Below the pieces are notes generated by a model that saw only the letters and a program-made list of their open reading frames with translations, did not search any database and was not told the DNA's origin. 60,642 nt of DNA from Bacteroidia bacterium. GTDB taxonomy: Bacteria; Bacteroidota; Bacteroidia; Flavobacteriales_D; JAUILH01. This document shows, one piece after another, positions 35,156-43,277 of the stretch (the first letter of the stretch is position 1; each line of letters starts with the position of its first letter). Location of the stretch: positions 1-60,642 of the forward strand of contig JAUILH010000007.1 in NCBI GenBank assembly GCA_030433115.1, read 5' to 3'. The position numbers were made by a program, and so were the translations under genes.

Positions 35156-35183
35156 GTATTCTAACCAACTGAACTACCAGACC
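35110..35183 (-). tRNA. tRNA-Asp (GTC)
   Basis: 74 nt on the minus strand. The acceptor stem GGTCTGG pairs with CCAGACC, with discriminator G. The D arm contains AGTTCAGTTGGTTAGAA, the anticodon arm CTGCCTGTCACGCAG with anticodon GTC, and the T arm GCGGGTTCGAGTCCCGT. CCA is not encoded. This is the intact copy; its 3' half was supplied by the integrated element. Confidence 0.97.
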
Positions 35184-35433
35184 AATTTTCCAAATCTTTA
35201 AAAGATACTGACAACAGTCAGTCTAGTGGAAATTGTTACCCCCTCTCTTTTGAGGGACAGCAAAAATAATTCATTTTCTTAAATGCGCAATGGTTCTTGA
35301 AAAAAAATGTGGCTTTTTTTTTCAATGTTTACGAATACTGCTAATTATCAGTTTTTTGACTTAACAGATTTTTATCATATCCAAAGAAAGCATATATCAA
35401 TTGGAATGAACACATGAGTCTAGTCATTCCTAT

Positions 35434-35441
35434 TATCTTTG
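35434..35441 (+). promoter_or_regulatory. Candidate -7 box (TATCTTTG) close to the start codon
   Basis: TATCTTTG matches TAnnTTTG and ends 7 nt before the ATG at 35449. A transcript from it would have almost no leader. Confidence 0.45.
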
Positions 35442-35448
35442 AACACTC

Positions 35449-36558
35449 ATGCCTAGCAGCTCTAAAATAAATCTGACTGATACATATGACTCCGTATTGA
35501 TAGGCTCCGGTCCCATCAACATAATTGAAGCCGCCTACCTTAAATCTCTCGGAAAGTCCGTATTGATTATTGAGGAACGAGATCATCCGGCTGGTGCATG
35601 GACTACCATTAAACACCCTAACATTCCGGAAGTAGAAATCGGATGTCATATCTGGGATGTAGATAAAGAAACATACGACTTCCTTGCTAAATTCTTTGGA
35701 CTAAATCTTGTACCACTTAACCCAAGACCACGTATATATAAGCGGAAAATCAGATTTCCTTACGATTGGAAACAGAATGCCATTGGTGCCAAACAAATTA
35801 TGAAGAGAATGGGTAAATTTCAGTTTGGTGCACTAAAACAAGATTTTAGAACGCCTGTCTACAGGTTATCTGTTAAGCCCTCCTTATATCTGTATCCTGA
35901 GAATGGGGCAAAAGATATCAAAGAGGCTATTCAGCGAACAATCGATAAATTCAATATTCCTATTCTTTACAAACATCAACTGGATCAGTTGATCTGTGAG
36001 GATGACAAGGCTGGAGTGAGCTTGAAACTCAGCGATGGTAAGCTCATAAAAACACAGGAATGCGTGCTCACATCCTTATCTTCAATACGGGAATTCAAAA
36101 TCAACGGAAAAGACATTCAGTTTGCCTATCGCACAACGGACTATGTCCACATGCACTTACTTTTAAAAGACTACAGGATAAAACCATTTAGCTACGACCG
36201 TGTTATGGACAGTACTCTGGTTCATAGGGTAAGTGATATGACGTCTCAAGTAAAAAATGAGATTCCAGGTAATTCTGTCCTAATATGTGTCGGCATATTT
36301 GAAGCGCCTTATAAATCAATTCCTCCGGTGGAACTTGAAAATCGAGTAATGACAGAAATCAAACGGCTAAAATACATTTCTGGAGACGGAACCGTTTTGG
36401 CCAATGGTGTGAATGCGTTTACTGCCTACTACAATCAACCAAACCTCCATCATCAGATTCAAAGCGACACAAAAAACAGCATCCGTGTACTCCGTTCAAC
36501 CAACTTTACTTATGGACTCTCAGCTCAATTGAATCGCTGGAAATCACTTGTCTCATAA
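35449..36558 (+). CDS. FAD/NAD(P)-binding oxidoreductase, amine-oxidase/mutase-like
   Basis: 369 residues. The N-terminal Rossmann motif is DSVLIGSGPINIIEAAYL followed by the acidic end of strand two, VLIIEERDHPAGAWTT. The arrangement resembles UDP-galactopyranose mutase and protoporphyrinogen oxidase-like flavoproteins (a GCHIWDVD segment, then PRIYKRKIRFPY). The substrate is unknown. It is a single gene, the first chromosomal gene to the right of tRNA-Asp. Confidence 0.75.
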   Translation: MPSSSKINLTDTYDSVLIGSGPINIIEAAYLKSLGKSVLIIEERDHPAGAWTTIKHPNIPEVEIGCHIWDVDKETYDFLAKFFGLNLVPLNPRPRIYKRKIRFPYDWKQNAIGAKQIMKRMGKFQFGALKQDFRTPVYRLSVKPSLYLYPENGAKDIKEAIQRTIDKFNIPILYKHQLDQLICEDDKAGVSLKLSDGKLIKTQECVLTSLSSIREFKINGKDIQFAYRTTDYVHMHLLLKDYRIKPFSYDRVMDSTLVHRVSDMTSQVKNEIPGNSVLICVGIFEAPYKSIPPVELENRVMTEIKRLKYISGDGTVLANGVNAFTAYYNQPNLHHQIQSDTKNSIRVLRSTNFTYGLSAQLNRWKSLVS

Positions 36559-36601
36559 ACTCCACCGCTCCCTCAGCCAAAGCTACTCTTGAATCAATAA
36601 A

Positions 36602-36655
36602 ACTAATTATTTAGTTTAAAAACTATCTCTTTAGTTGTTTAACTAATTTTTTAGT
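36602..36655. promoter_or_regulatory. Three BlaI-type operators in 20-bp register
   Basis: ACTAATTATTTAGT (36602-36615), ACTATCTCTTTAGT (36622-36635) and ACTAATTTTTTAGT (36642-36655) are spaced exactly 20 bp apart. Each has the ACTA-N6-TAGT form bound by BlaI/MecI repressors. The second and third flank the TTG element (36635-36637) and the -7 box (36658-36665) of the blaI-like gene. Confidence 0.75.
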
Positions 36656-36665
36656 TATATGTTTG
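36635..36665 (+). promoter_or_regulatory. Promoter of the blaI-like gene
   Basis: TTG at 36635-36637 and TATGTTTG at 36658-36665, 20 nt apart, match the Bacteroidota promoter. The -7 box ends 4 nt before the ATG, so the message is probably leaderless. The third operator lies between the two elements, which fits direct repression. Confidence 0.7.
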
Positions 36666-36669
36666 TGGT

Positions 36670-37038
36670 ATGAAAGATTTAACTAAAGCCGAAGAACAGG
36701 TCATGCATATTCTTTGGGAGCTGAAAGAAGGCGTCATTAAAGACATCATCAAGGAACTACCAGACCCCAAGCCAGCTTATAATACCGTATCCACCATCGT
36801 AAGAATTCTTGAAAAAAAGGATGTGGTGAGCCACAGAGCCATTGGCAAGACTCACATTTACTTTCCATTAATCTCAAAAGAGACATATAGAGCCTACCAA
36901 TCCCAAGGTTTGATGCAAAAATTCTTTGGCAATAGTCCCAAAAAACTCCTTTCCTATTTCATTGAAAAAGAAAATTTGGATGTATCTGAGTTGGATGAAA
37001 TTTTAAAGATTATTCAGGATAAAAGAGAAAAAAAATGA
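36670..37038 (+). CDS. BlaI/MecI/CopY-family repressor
   Basis: 122 residues, normal family length. It has a winged helix-turn-helix (LTKAEEQVMHILWELKEGVI, KPAYNTVSTIVRILEKKDVV, GKTHIYFPLISKE) and a C-terminal dimer helix. Family members bind ACTA-N6-TAGT-like dyads and are inactivated when the partner M56 protease is triggered. Three such dyads lie in its own promoter. The next gene, overlapping by 4 nt (ATGA), encodes the M56 partner, so this is an autoregulated sensor pair. The natural signal is unknown; there is no beta-lactamase gene next to it. Confidence 0.9.
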   Translation: MKDLTKAEEQVMHILWELKEGVIKDIIKELPDPKPAYNTVSTIVRILEKKDVVSHRAIGKTHIYFPLISKETYRAYQSQGLMQKFFGNSPKKLLSYFIEKENLDVSELDEILKIIQDKREKK

Positions 37039-38171
37039 TCACGGCAATTACATCTATCATCGTTTTTGGGATGCTGTTTTTTGCTTACAAAATCCTCATA
37101 GGAAACAGTAGGCAATTTGGTTTAAATAGGCTTATCCTTTTAAGCATTCCCATACTGGCCATTCTTGCCACACAATTGGACTTTAGTTTCTTCTCAGTAC
37201 CAAGCAATTCTACATATCTACTCCCGGAAGTGAAAGCCAATGTGTCTCATGAAATATCGTCAGTTGAAAATGAACACATCAATATTATTCAAACCATCTA
37301 TTGGACGGGCGTGTTCATTTTTGCCGCTCTTTTCGTCTTCAAACTGCTTAAAACCGTGAGAGAAGATAGTACAAGCATAGCTGGATTTAGTTTTCTCAAT
37401 AAATTCTATGTCAACGATTCTTTATCAGATGACACTAAGGAAGCCATTGTCTCCCACGAAAAACTACATGCAGATAAACTCCACTCTGTTGATATTCTTG
37501 TCCTGGAACTGATCAAAGTTGTTTTTTGGTTCAACCCACTCTACTCATTTTTTATGAAAACTGTTCGGTTAAACCATGAATTTGAAGCGGATCATTATGC
37601 TGCCAAAACCCATGAAAATTATTCAAAAATACTTGTGTCACAACAATTCAATGTCGACTATGCTTTGTTAGGACACTCGTTTAGTAAGTCAAACCTAAAA
37701 CAACGTTTAATTATGATTGAAAATCAAAAAAAGTCGATAAGACTACGTCACTACCTACTATTTGTATGTCTTGCCGGAGCTTCAGTAACCGCCAATGCGT
37801 GGATTCCTGAGGTTTCAAACCAAATCAAGACAGAAACCACAGCCACATCTGCAGATGACAAAGCCAATGGTCCAAAATTCAAAGGCGGAATGGATGCCTT
37901 GATTAAATTCATGTCTGAAGAAATCAAGTATCCAAAAACCGCCGAAAAATCCGGAACTGAAGGCAAGGTTTTGGTTGCTTTTGTAGTAGCCAAAGATGGT
38001 TCTGTAAAGGATGTTTCTGTAAAGCAAGGTTCTGGAAATGCAGAGCTTGACAAGGAGGCCGTAAGGGCTGTAAAAGCCATGCCCAAATGGACTCCAGCTA
38101 CCAAAGATGGCAAAGCAGTAGCAGCTGAAATGGTACTGCCAGTTGTCTTTAAACTACCAGAAGAGAAATAA
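37035..38171 (+). CDS. M56 (BlaR1-like) membrane protease with C-terminal TonB domain
   Basis: 378 residues. Membrane helices near the N-terminus and around 85-105 precede the M56 zinc site: HEKLH (HExxH form) at about 141-145, and the downstream LNHEFEADHYA. A further helix near 238-255 is followed by a periplasmic TonB C-terminal domain (KVLVAFVVAKDGSVKDVSV, PKWTPATKDGKAV). M56-TonB fusions are common in Bacteroidota. The protease should cleave or inactivate the BlaI-like repressor after a signal; the TonB domain may couple to an outer-membrane receptor, which is inference. Confidence 0.88.
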   Translation: MITAITSIIVFGMLFFAYKILIGNSRQFGLNRLILLSIPILAILATQLDFSFFSVPSNSTYLLPEVKANVSHEISSVENEHINIIQTIYWTGVFIFAALFVFKLLKTVREDSTSIAGFSFLNKFYVNDSLSDDTKEAIVSHEKLHADKLHSVDILVLELIKVVFWFNPLYSFFMKTVRLNHEFEADHYAAKTHENYSKILVSQQFNVDYALLGHSFSKSNLKQRLIMIENQKKSIRLRHYLLFVCLAGASVTANAWIPEVSNQIKTETTATSADDKANGPKFKGGMDALIKFMSEEIKYPKTAEKSGTEGKVLVAFVVAKDGSVKDVSVKQGSGNAELDKEAVRAVKAMPKWTPATKDGKAVAAEMVLPVVFKLPEEK

Positions 38172-38201
38172 TCTCATCAACTTGATTTAAATTTAGCAAT
38201 G

Positions 38202-38227
38202 AGGCGTTCCTTTTGGAGCGCCTTTTT
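38202..38227 (+). terminator. Rho-independent terminator of the blaI-M56 operon
   Basis: GGCGTTCC pairs with GGAGCGCC (one G-T pair) over a TTTT loop, followed by TTTTTT. It lies 30 nt past the M56-TonB stop and next to the end of the convergent DUF58 gene. Confidence 0.8.
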
Positions 38228-38230
38228 TGC

Positions 38231-39136
38231 TTAAACCATTCTGGATCTTTTGATCAAGTATTGCATTAATATTTGATGATAGCCCTCATTGATATCACAA
38301 GGCACAAAGTCGATATTAAATTGACCACATCTCAGCTTAATTCTGGACATGAAATCATCCATTTGTGATTTGAAATGATCTTTAATCTGAAGTGGGTTGA
38401 GTTTGACCTTTTCACCTGTCTCCATATCTATGAAAGTATAGGGCTTATTCGAAAAATTAAAATCCTTTTCTTTTTCAAAATCCATCACATGAAACAATAC
38501 CACATCATGCTTACTATGCTTGAGATGTTGCAGCGCCATATACAAATCATCTTCCCTGGCACTTTCCATCATGTCGCTGAACAACAGGACCAAGGACCTG
38601 CGATGGATTTTATCCGCTATTTCATGTAAAGCATCAACAGCATTGGTGGATTTCATATTCGGATTGTCCGAATCCAGCAGTTTATTCAACTCATCATACA
38701 CCAATGCCAGATGAGACAGACTGCTCTTTGCCGGTGTATGCACCTCAACTTTATCTGAAAAGACGCTTAAACCAATGGCATCTCTTTGCTTTCTCAACAA
38801 CTCAATCAATGAAGCCGCTGCATGAACCGAGAAGGTCATTTTGGATTGATTTCCCTCACCAAAATACATGGAAGATGAGCCGTCAATAATCACACGACAC
38901 CTCAAATTGGTCTCCTCTTCATAGCGTTTCACAAACAACTTCTCAGTTCGTCCATACAATTTCCAGTCTATATGTTTAGTAGACTCACCCGTATTGTACA
39001 ATCTATGTTCTGCGAACTCTACGGAAAATCCGTGAAAAGGACTTTTATGCAAGCCTGTAATAAATCCTTCAACGACCTGTTTAGCAAGCAGTTCAAGACT
39101 CCCAAACTTTGCAATATGTTGTTTTTCGATTGGCAC
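38231..39136 (-). CDS. DUF58 / von Willebrand A-like protein
   Basis: 301 residues from a GTG; no ATG fits better. The DUF58 signature RLYNTGESTKHIDWKLYGRT is followed by KRYEEETNLRCRVIIDGSSSM, where DGSSS is the start of a VWA metal-ion site. DUF58 proteins usually work with a MoxR-type AAA chaperone and larger VWA membrane proteins in Bacteroidota, but no MoxR gene lies next to it. A TATCTTTA box lies 4 nt before the start. It is divergent from the lipoprotein gene. Confidence 0.85.
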   Translation of the reverse strand: MPIEKQHIAKFGSLELLAKQVVEGFITGLHKSPFHGFSVEFAEHRLYNTGESTKHIDWKLYGRTEKLFVKRYEEETNLRCRVIIDGSSSMYFGEGNQSKMTFSVHAAASLIELLRKQRDAIGLSVFSDKVEVHTPAKSSLSHLALVYDELNKLLDSDNPNMKSTNAVDALHEIADKIHRRSLVLLFSDMMESAREDDLYMALQHLKHSKHDVVLFHVMDFEKEKDFNFSNKPYTFIDMETGEKVKLNPLQIKDHFKSQMDDFMSRIKLRCGQFNIDFVPCDINEGYHQILMQYLIKRSRMV

Positions 39137-39194
39137 AGCTTAAAGATACGCAAAGAAATGACTCTTCAATTTCCTATATTGCAAAGAAAAAACT

Positions 39195-41198
39195 TTGAAA
39201 CATTTATTCACCCTTTCCCTTATTCTATTAGCAGCTTGTTCTTCCTCAAATTCGAAATCTGAAGACTCGAAGGAACAAACAGAAAACGCAAGCATCATAA
39301 AGCATTCAAATTTTCCAAAATCTCAGACCATTCTGGAGAGTTTTAAGCACAACTATCAAAGCATCTCTTATCCTGATGATGGACAATATTACAGTCTATC
39401 TATGACAAAAAAATTGGACGGCTATTACCTTCAAATCAATATAAATAATGATGGCCAAACAAAAATGGTTGAAGAACTTGTATACTGGAAAGATGAAGTA
39501 TTTCATGATCTCAATCAATCGGATCGTTTTGTATTCAATGAAAAAAGTGGTCCGCGAGTATACACCGCCAATTTGAGTAATGAAAATGACTTTAGATCTG
39601 GGTATTTCGACATTTATCCTCAATATGGTTATGACGGCTGGTATTATGATGTGATTGATCTATTGAAAGACAACAGTGAGCTTTCCGATACTTTGTTATA
39701 TGCTTATGCGAGGGCACTGGACACGAAAGTTCAGAATGAATTTACCTGCGGGCAATTTGGTTATTCCGATGGTAAAAATTGTTATGACCTCCTGAGTAAG
39801 CATGGTCAAAACGCGCTGACCGATGACTTGCTAAAACGGTTTATTGAAGAGAAATCTGAGGTTGAAGCTGCATTTAAAAAGCTGGTCAAGCAAAATCCGG
39901 ATTTTCAAACCATAGTTGGGTCGATTGGCGTTAAAACATCCAATACCATTATGGATCAATATCTGGTATTGGATTATTATCAAAATCAAGAAACAGCCAT
40001 GGCGCATTTTGAAGGCTGTGATTACCCAGAGTTTTTACTCTCCCATGCCAGAAATATGTTAATGAGCTGTCCGAAAGATGCGGTACTATTCACTTTTGGT
40101 GACAATGATACTTATCCAGTTTTGTACGAACAGGTAAAAAATGGCTACCGCACGGATGTGAGGGTGGTTAATTTATCGCTTGCCAATGTTCCGCGTTATA
40201 TTTCAAGATTGCGAACACCGCATCTGGACGCACCAGGCATAGAGTTAAATGTCCCTAAGCGCATTTATGAAGATGACAAATATAGCGTGATTGGTTTTGC
40301 TGAAGATAATGTACAAAGTAGCTCAATTAACACGAATGAACTTGCAGAGGAGATTAGACAAACTGACTCTGCACCGAACAACCCGGAGTTCGGTATTTTT
40401 CGTAGCCGATTTTTTAAATGTGACAAAACAGACGACAAAAAAATGCTTTGGAAATATACCGATAACTACATGTACAAATCTGTTATGATGGTATATGATG
40501 CCATTGCTTCTAATCCGGAAAGAGCTTTTGTATTTAGTCCGGGAGGCACAAAAAGCATGGCAATGGGACTTCAAGACTACATCCAACAGGAAGGCATGCT
40601 TAATGTCCTAAAGACAGAAGAAGCCCCTTCATCCTCATTCCTATTCACAAATAATACGGACGTATCGTACACTAGGTTTACTGAAGACTATGAACTCAAC
40701 CCCTTGCTCGCCTCTTCTGCTGAGAACCGTTTGAAATACCATTATGCCTACTCCCTTGCCTTTTTAGCGGATCAATTGATGGAAGACAACAAATTGGACA
40801 GTGCCCAAAACATGGCAGATCTTAAATTGGCTTTTGTTAAAGAACCGAAAGACCTACATATCACAGATCACATGTTTGTGCCTATTTATTTTGAGAATGA
40901 CAATACTGAAAAAGCTCTGGAACTATCTACAAAGTTGATGAGTAAATTTGAATTGCTCATTGAAGAATATCTCCAAAAACCCACCAATGAGGGATATTCT
41001 TACTTAAGATCAACCGTTTCAACTGCTTTTAACCTGAGACAAACCCTGTTGGACAATGATGAATCGACTTTGGCAAATGAGCTGAAGGAAACCATCCAGT
41101 CATGGGAAAAGAGCATCCAGGCTTATCTTGAAAACGACGATAAATTACTTATTGAGTTTGAGCAAATGATGAATCACTTTACTCGCGGCGAAAATTAG
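39195..41198 (+). CDS. Lipoprotein with DUF2723-type GDNDTYP motif
   Basis: 667 residues from a TTG that gives a good lipoprotein signal (MKHLFTLSLILLAACSSS, with Cys in LAAC). The middle contains DAVLFTFGDNDTYPVLYEQ followed by RTDVRVVNLSLANVPRYI, a pattern I know from the C-terminal part of DUF2723 membrane proteins (predicted glycosyltransferases), but this protein has no membrane helices for that enzyme. So it is an exported, lipid-anchored protein with a related module. A helical, TPR-like C-terminus follows (SAENRLKYHYAYSLAFLA). Function unknown. Confidence 0.75.
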   Translation: MKHLFTLSLILLAACSSSNSKSEDSKEQTENASIIKHSNFPKSQTILESFKHNYQSISYPDDGQYYSLSMTKKLDGYYLQININNDGQTKMVEELVYWKDEVFHDLNQSDRFVFNEKSGPRVYTANLSNENDFRSGYFDIYPQYGYDGWYYDVIDLLKDNSELSDTLLYAYARALDTKVQNEFTCGQFGYSDGKNCYDLLSKHGQNALTDDLLKRFIEEKSEVEAAFKKLVKQNPDFQTIVGSIGVKTSNTIMDQYLVLDYYQNQETAMAHFEGCDYPEFLLSHARNMLMSCPKDAVLFTFGDNDTYPVLYEQVKNGYRTDVRVVNLSLANVPRYISRLRTPHLDAPGIELNVPKRIYEDDKYSVIGFAEDNVQSSSINTNELAEEIRQTDSAPNNPEFGIFRSRFFKCDKTDDKKMLWKYTDNYMYKSVMMVYDAIASNPERAFVFSPGGTKSMAMGLQDYIQQEGMLNVLKTEEAPSSSFLFTNNTDVSYTRFTEDYELNPLLASSAENRLKYHYAYSLAFLADQLMEDNKLDSAQNMADLKLAFVKEPKDLHITDHMFVPIYFENDNTEKALELSTKLMSKFELLIEEYLQKPTNEGYSYLRSTVSTAFNLRQTLLDNDESTLANELKETIQSWEKSIQAYLENDDKLLIEFEQMMNHFTRGEN

Positions 41199-41244
41199 TT
41201 TTAGAGAAACCGTTGTCTTTTAATTGACAATATTTTTATGACAC

Positions 41245-41279
41245 AAAAAAACCGATGATCAATGACCATCGGTTTTTTT
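41245..41279. terminator. Bidirectional terminator
   Basis: AAAAAAACCGATG (41245-41257) pairs with CATCGGTTTTTTT (41267-41279) over a 9-nt loop. The T-runs on both strands let it end the lipoprotein gene and trxA. Confidence 0.88.
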
Positions 41280-41299
41280 ATAAATCGTTGATACAATGC

Positions 41300-41617
41300 T
41301 TACATCATTGCATCTAATTTTTCTTGATAAGCGGCTTTAGAAGCGGCTCCTACTTGCTTGTCAACAATCTCACCATTTTTGATGAACAACACCGTTGGGA
41401 TATTTCTAACACCAAACTTTGCCGAAATCGATGGGTTCTTATCAACGTCCACTTTTCCAATTACTGCTTTACCATCGTAGTCTCCGTGAAGTTCATCAAT
41501 GATTGGTCCTACCATTCTACAAGGTCCACACCACTGTGCCCAAAAATCTACCACTACTGGTTTATCTGATTGCATTGCTAATTCTTCAAAATTAGCATCT
41601 GTAAATTCAACTGCCAT
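41300..41617 (-). CDS. trxA: Thioredoxin
   Basis: 105 residues, the normal size of TrxA. The redox site is WAQWCGPCRM and the cis-Pro segment is NIPTVLFIKNG. It reduces disulphides in cytosolic proteins using thioredoxin reductase and NADPH. It stands alone between a bidirectional terminator and its own promoter (TTG, then TAATTTAG on the minus strand, 41642-41669). Confidence 0.96.
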   Translation of the reverse strand: MAVEFTDANFEELAMQSDKPVVVDFWAQWCGPCRMVGPIIDELHGDYDGKAVIGKVDVDKNPSISAKFGVRNIPTVLFIKNGEIVDKQVGAASKAAYQEKLDAMM

Positions 41618-41641
41618 TTGTATTATTTTTAATTATTGATT

Positions 41642-41669
41642 CTAAATTACTGTATTATTCCTTAGTCAA
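41642..41669 (-). promoter_or_regulatory. Candidate trxA promoter
   Basis: On the minus strand TTG (complement of 41667-41669) and TAATTTAG (complement of 41642-41649) are 17 nt apart, matching TTG / TAnnTTTG with one mismatch. The start codon lies 24 nt downstream of the -7 box. Confidence 0.5.
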
Positions 41670-41789
41670 AAAATCTGCCATCGTTAATTTCATGCCAATT
41701 TGACATCATATTGAGACAGAAATGGTAATTCTAAGCGCTTTTAGACAGGTTTTTGGGCTTCAGAAACATCTAAATCACTGCCATTCGGT

Positions 41790-43264
41790 CTATTCCTTGA
41801 TCACATTCCCAGATTTATCAATGTAATATGCCTTGCCATCATCTGAATCTTTAACTCTGGCTTTGCCTTCATCAAATTCGTACGCACTTGCATATTTAAT
41901 AGGAAGAACCAGTTCTCCCTCATTATTGACATAACCATACTGATCATTTAATCTCACTTTGTGAAGACCTTCTTTATCATTTGGGTCAATCTGATCGTAG
42001 GCAGGCTTAATAAACACACCTGTTGCCATATTGAACATACCTTCGAGGGTATTATCGTCTATAAAAGGCTGGCTGTAACGCACCTTTATCCAGTTGTCGC
42101 TTACATTAGTTTTTGAGATGAGGCTATAAATTGGTTGCAACACCGTTTCTCCTTTTTCGTCGTGCTCCCCACTTGTTTACTAATCAGTTTGTACACCTTG
42201 ATGTACTTCTGATTCATCGCTTTAATCAGAAAAAAGTCGGGTTGCAATACCCACTCCCCTGCCTCATTGGCCAAACCGAAATCTCTATCTGAACGCCCTT
42301 TTGATTGAGCCATGGCAAAGAGTTTGTTCGGGGTATGATACAGCGTTGGGTAGTCTCGCTCATCTTCTTCTACAAAGACGTTATATTCCATCTCAATGGC
42401 CATGGCGTCATCAAACTTTGTCTCAAGTACAAAATTGCCTGATCGATCAATCATTCCCCATTTCCCGTCAACAGAAACAGGTGCATACGCTCCCAAAAAC
42501 TCGTCGGCATTGTCGTACTCACCATCCAGGACCTTTTCACCCTGGGGATTGATGAAGTATGCACGCCCATTTTGATCTATTACAGGCGCCAATCCATTGG
42601 AAAAATTTCCTGCATACCGATAATCCATGGCAATCACCGTATCACCTTCAACATTAATATATCCATACAAGTCTCGGTTATTCTTTCTCCTATTCCTATT
42701 AATCGTCCAACTACCAGATTTAATCTTATCATTCACTATTGGCATTAAACCATCATTGAAATTGTAGTTGTTTTGTAACACGGTTGGAATCACTAGTTCA
42801 CCCTTAGAATTCATGTAACCATATAATCCTTTTTTCTCTGTTTGTACCCAAACCATGCCATTCACAAAATTGCCCGTTTTGACGTATTCGAAATCACCCA
42901 ATTGGTTGCCTTCAGAATCTATAAAGGTGTACAGGAAGTCATTCTCGTGAGACTTGCCCACTTTGGCATAACCACCAATAAATCCTTCAATTTTGTCAAA
43001 CGCCTTTCCCGGAAAAGCATTCTCACCTTCAGGTGTCACAAACTCATATTGTCCATCTTCATTTCGCCATTTAGAAGCTTCAATTTGAGACAAGTCCAAC
43101 GACATGATTTCTTTTTCCTCCTCTTCTTCGATGACCTCTTCTTCAATGGCTTCCGATTCATCTGTAGGTTCTAGACTGTCCTTGGTTTCTTTTTTATCTT
43201 CCCCACATGAATGGATGAATGCACTGAATGCCAGAACAGTCAGTAATTTAATGTGTGTTTTCAT
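41790..43264 (-). pseudogene. WG-repeat lipoprotein interrupted by a single-base frameshift
   Basis: The first frame begins with a lipoprotein signal (MKTHIKLLTVLAFSAFIHSC) and carries WG repeats (WRNEDGQYEFVTPEGEN, YGYMNSKGELVIP, YGYINVEGDTVIA, WGMIDRSGNFVLE). It should continue as GEHDEKGETVLQPIYSL, but that lies in another frame (41790 onward, with GYVNNEGELVLPIKYASA). Adding one G to the GGGG run (CCCC at 42167-42170 on the plus strand) joins both into one reading frame. So this is either a recent frameshift or a base-call error in a homopolymer. WG repeats are beta-rich and of unknown role; the protein should be lipid-anchored. Confidence 0.85.
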
Positions 43265-43277
43265 AGCAGTAGTTAGG

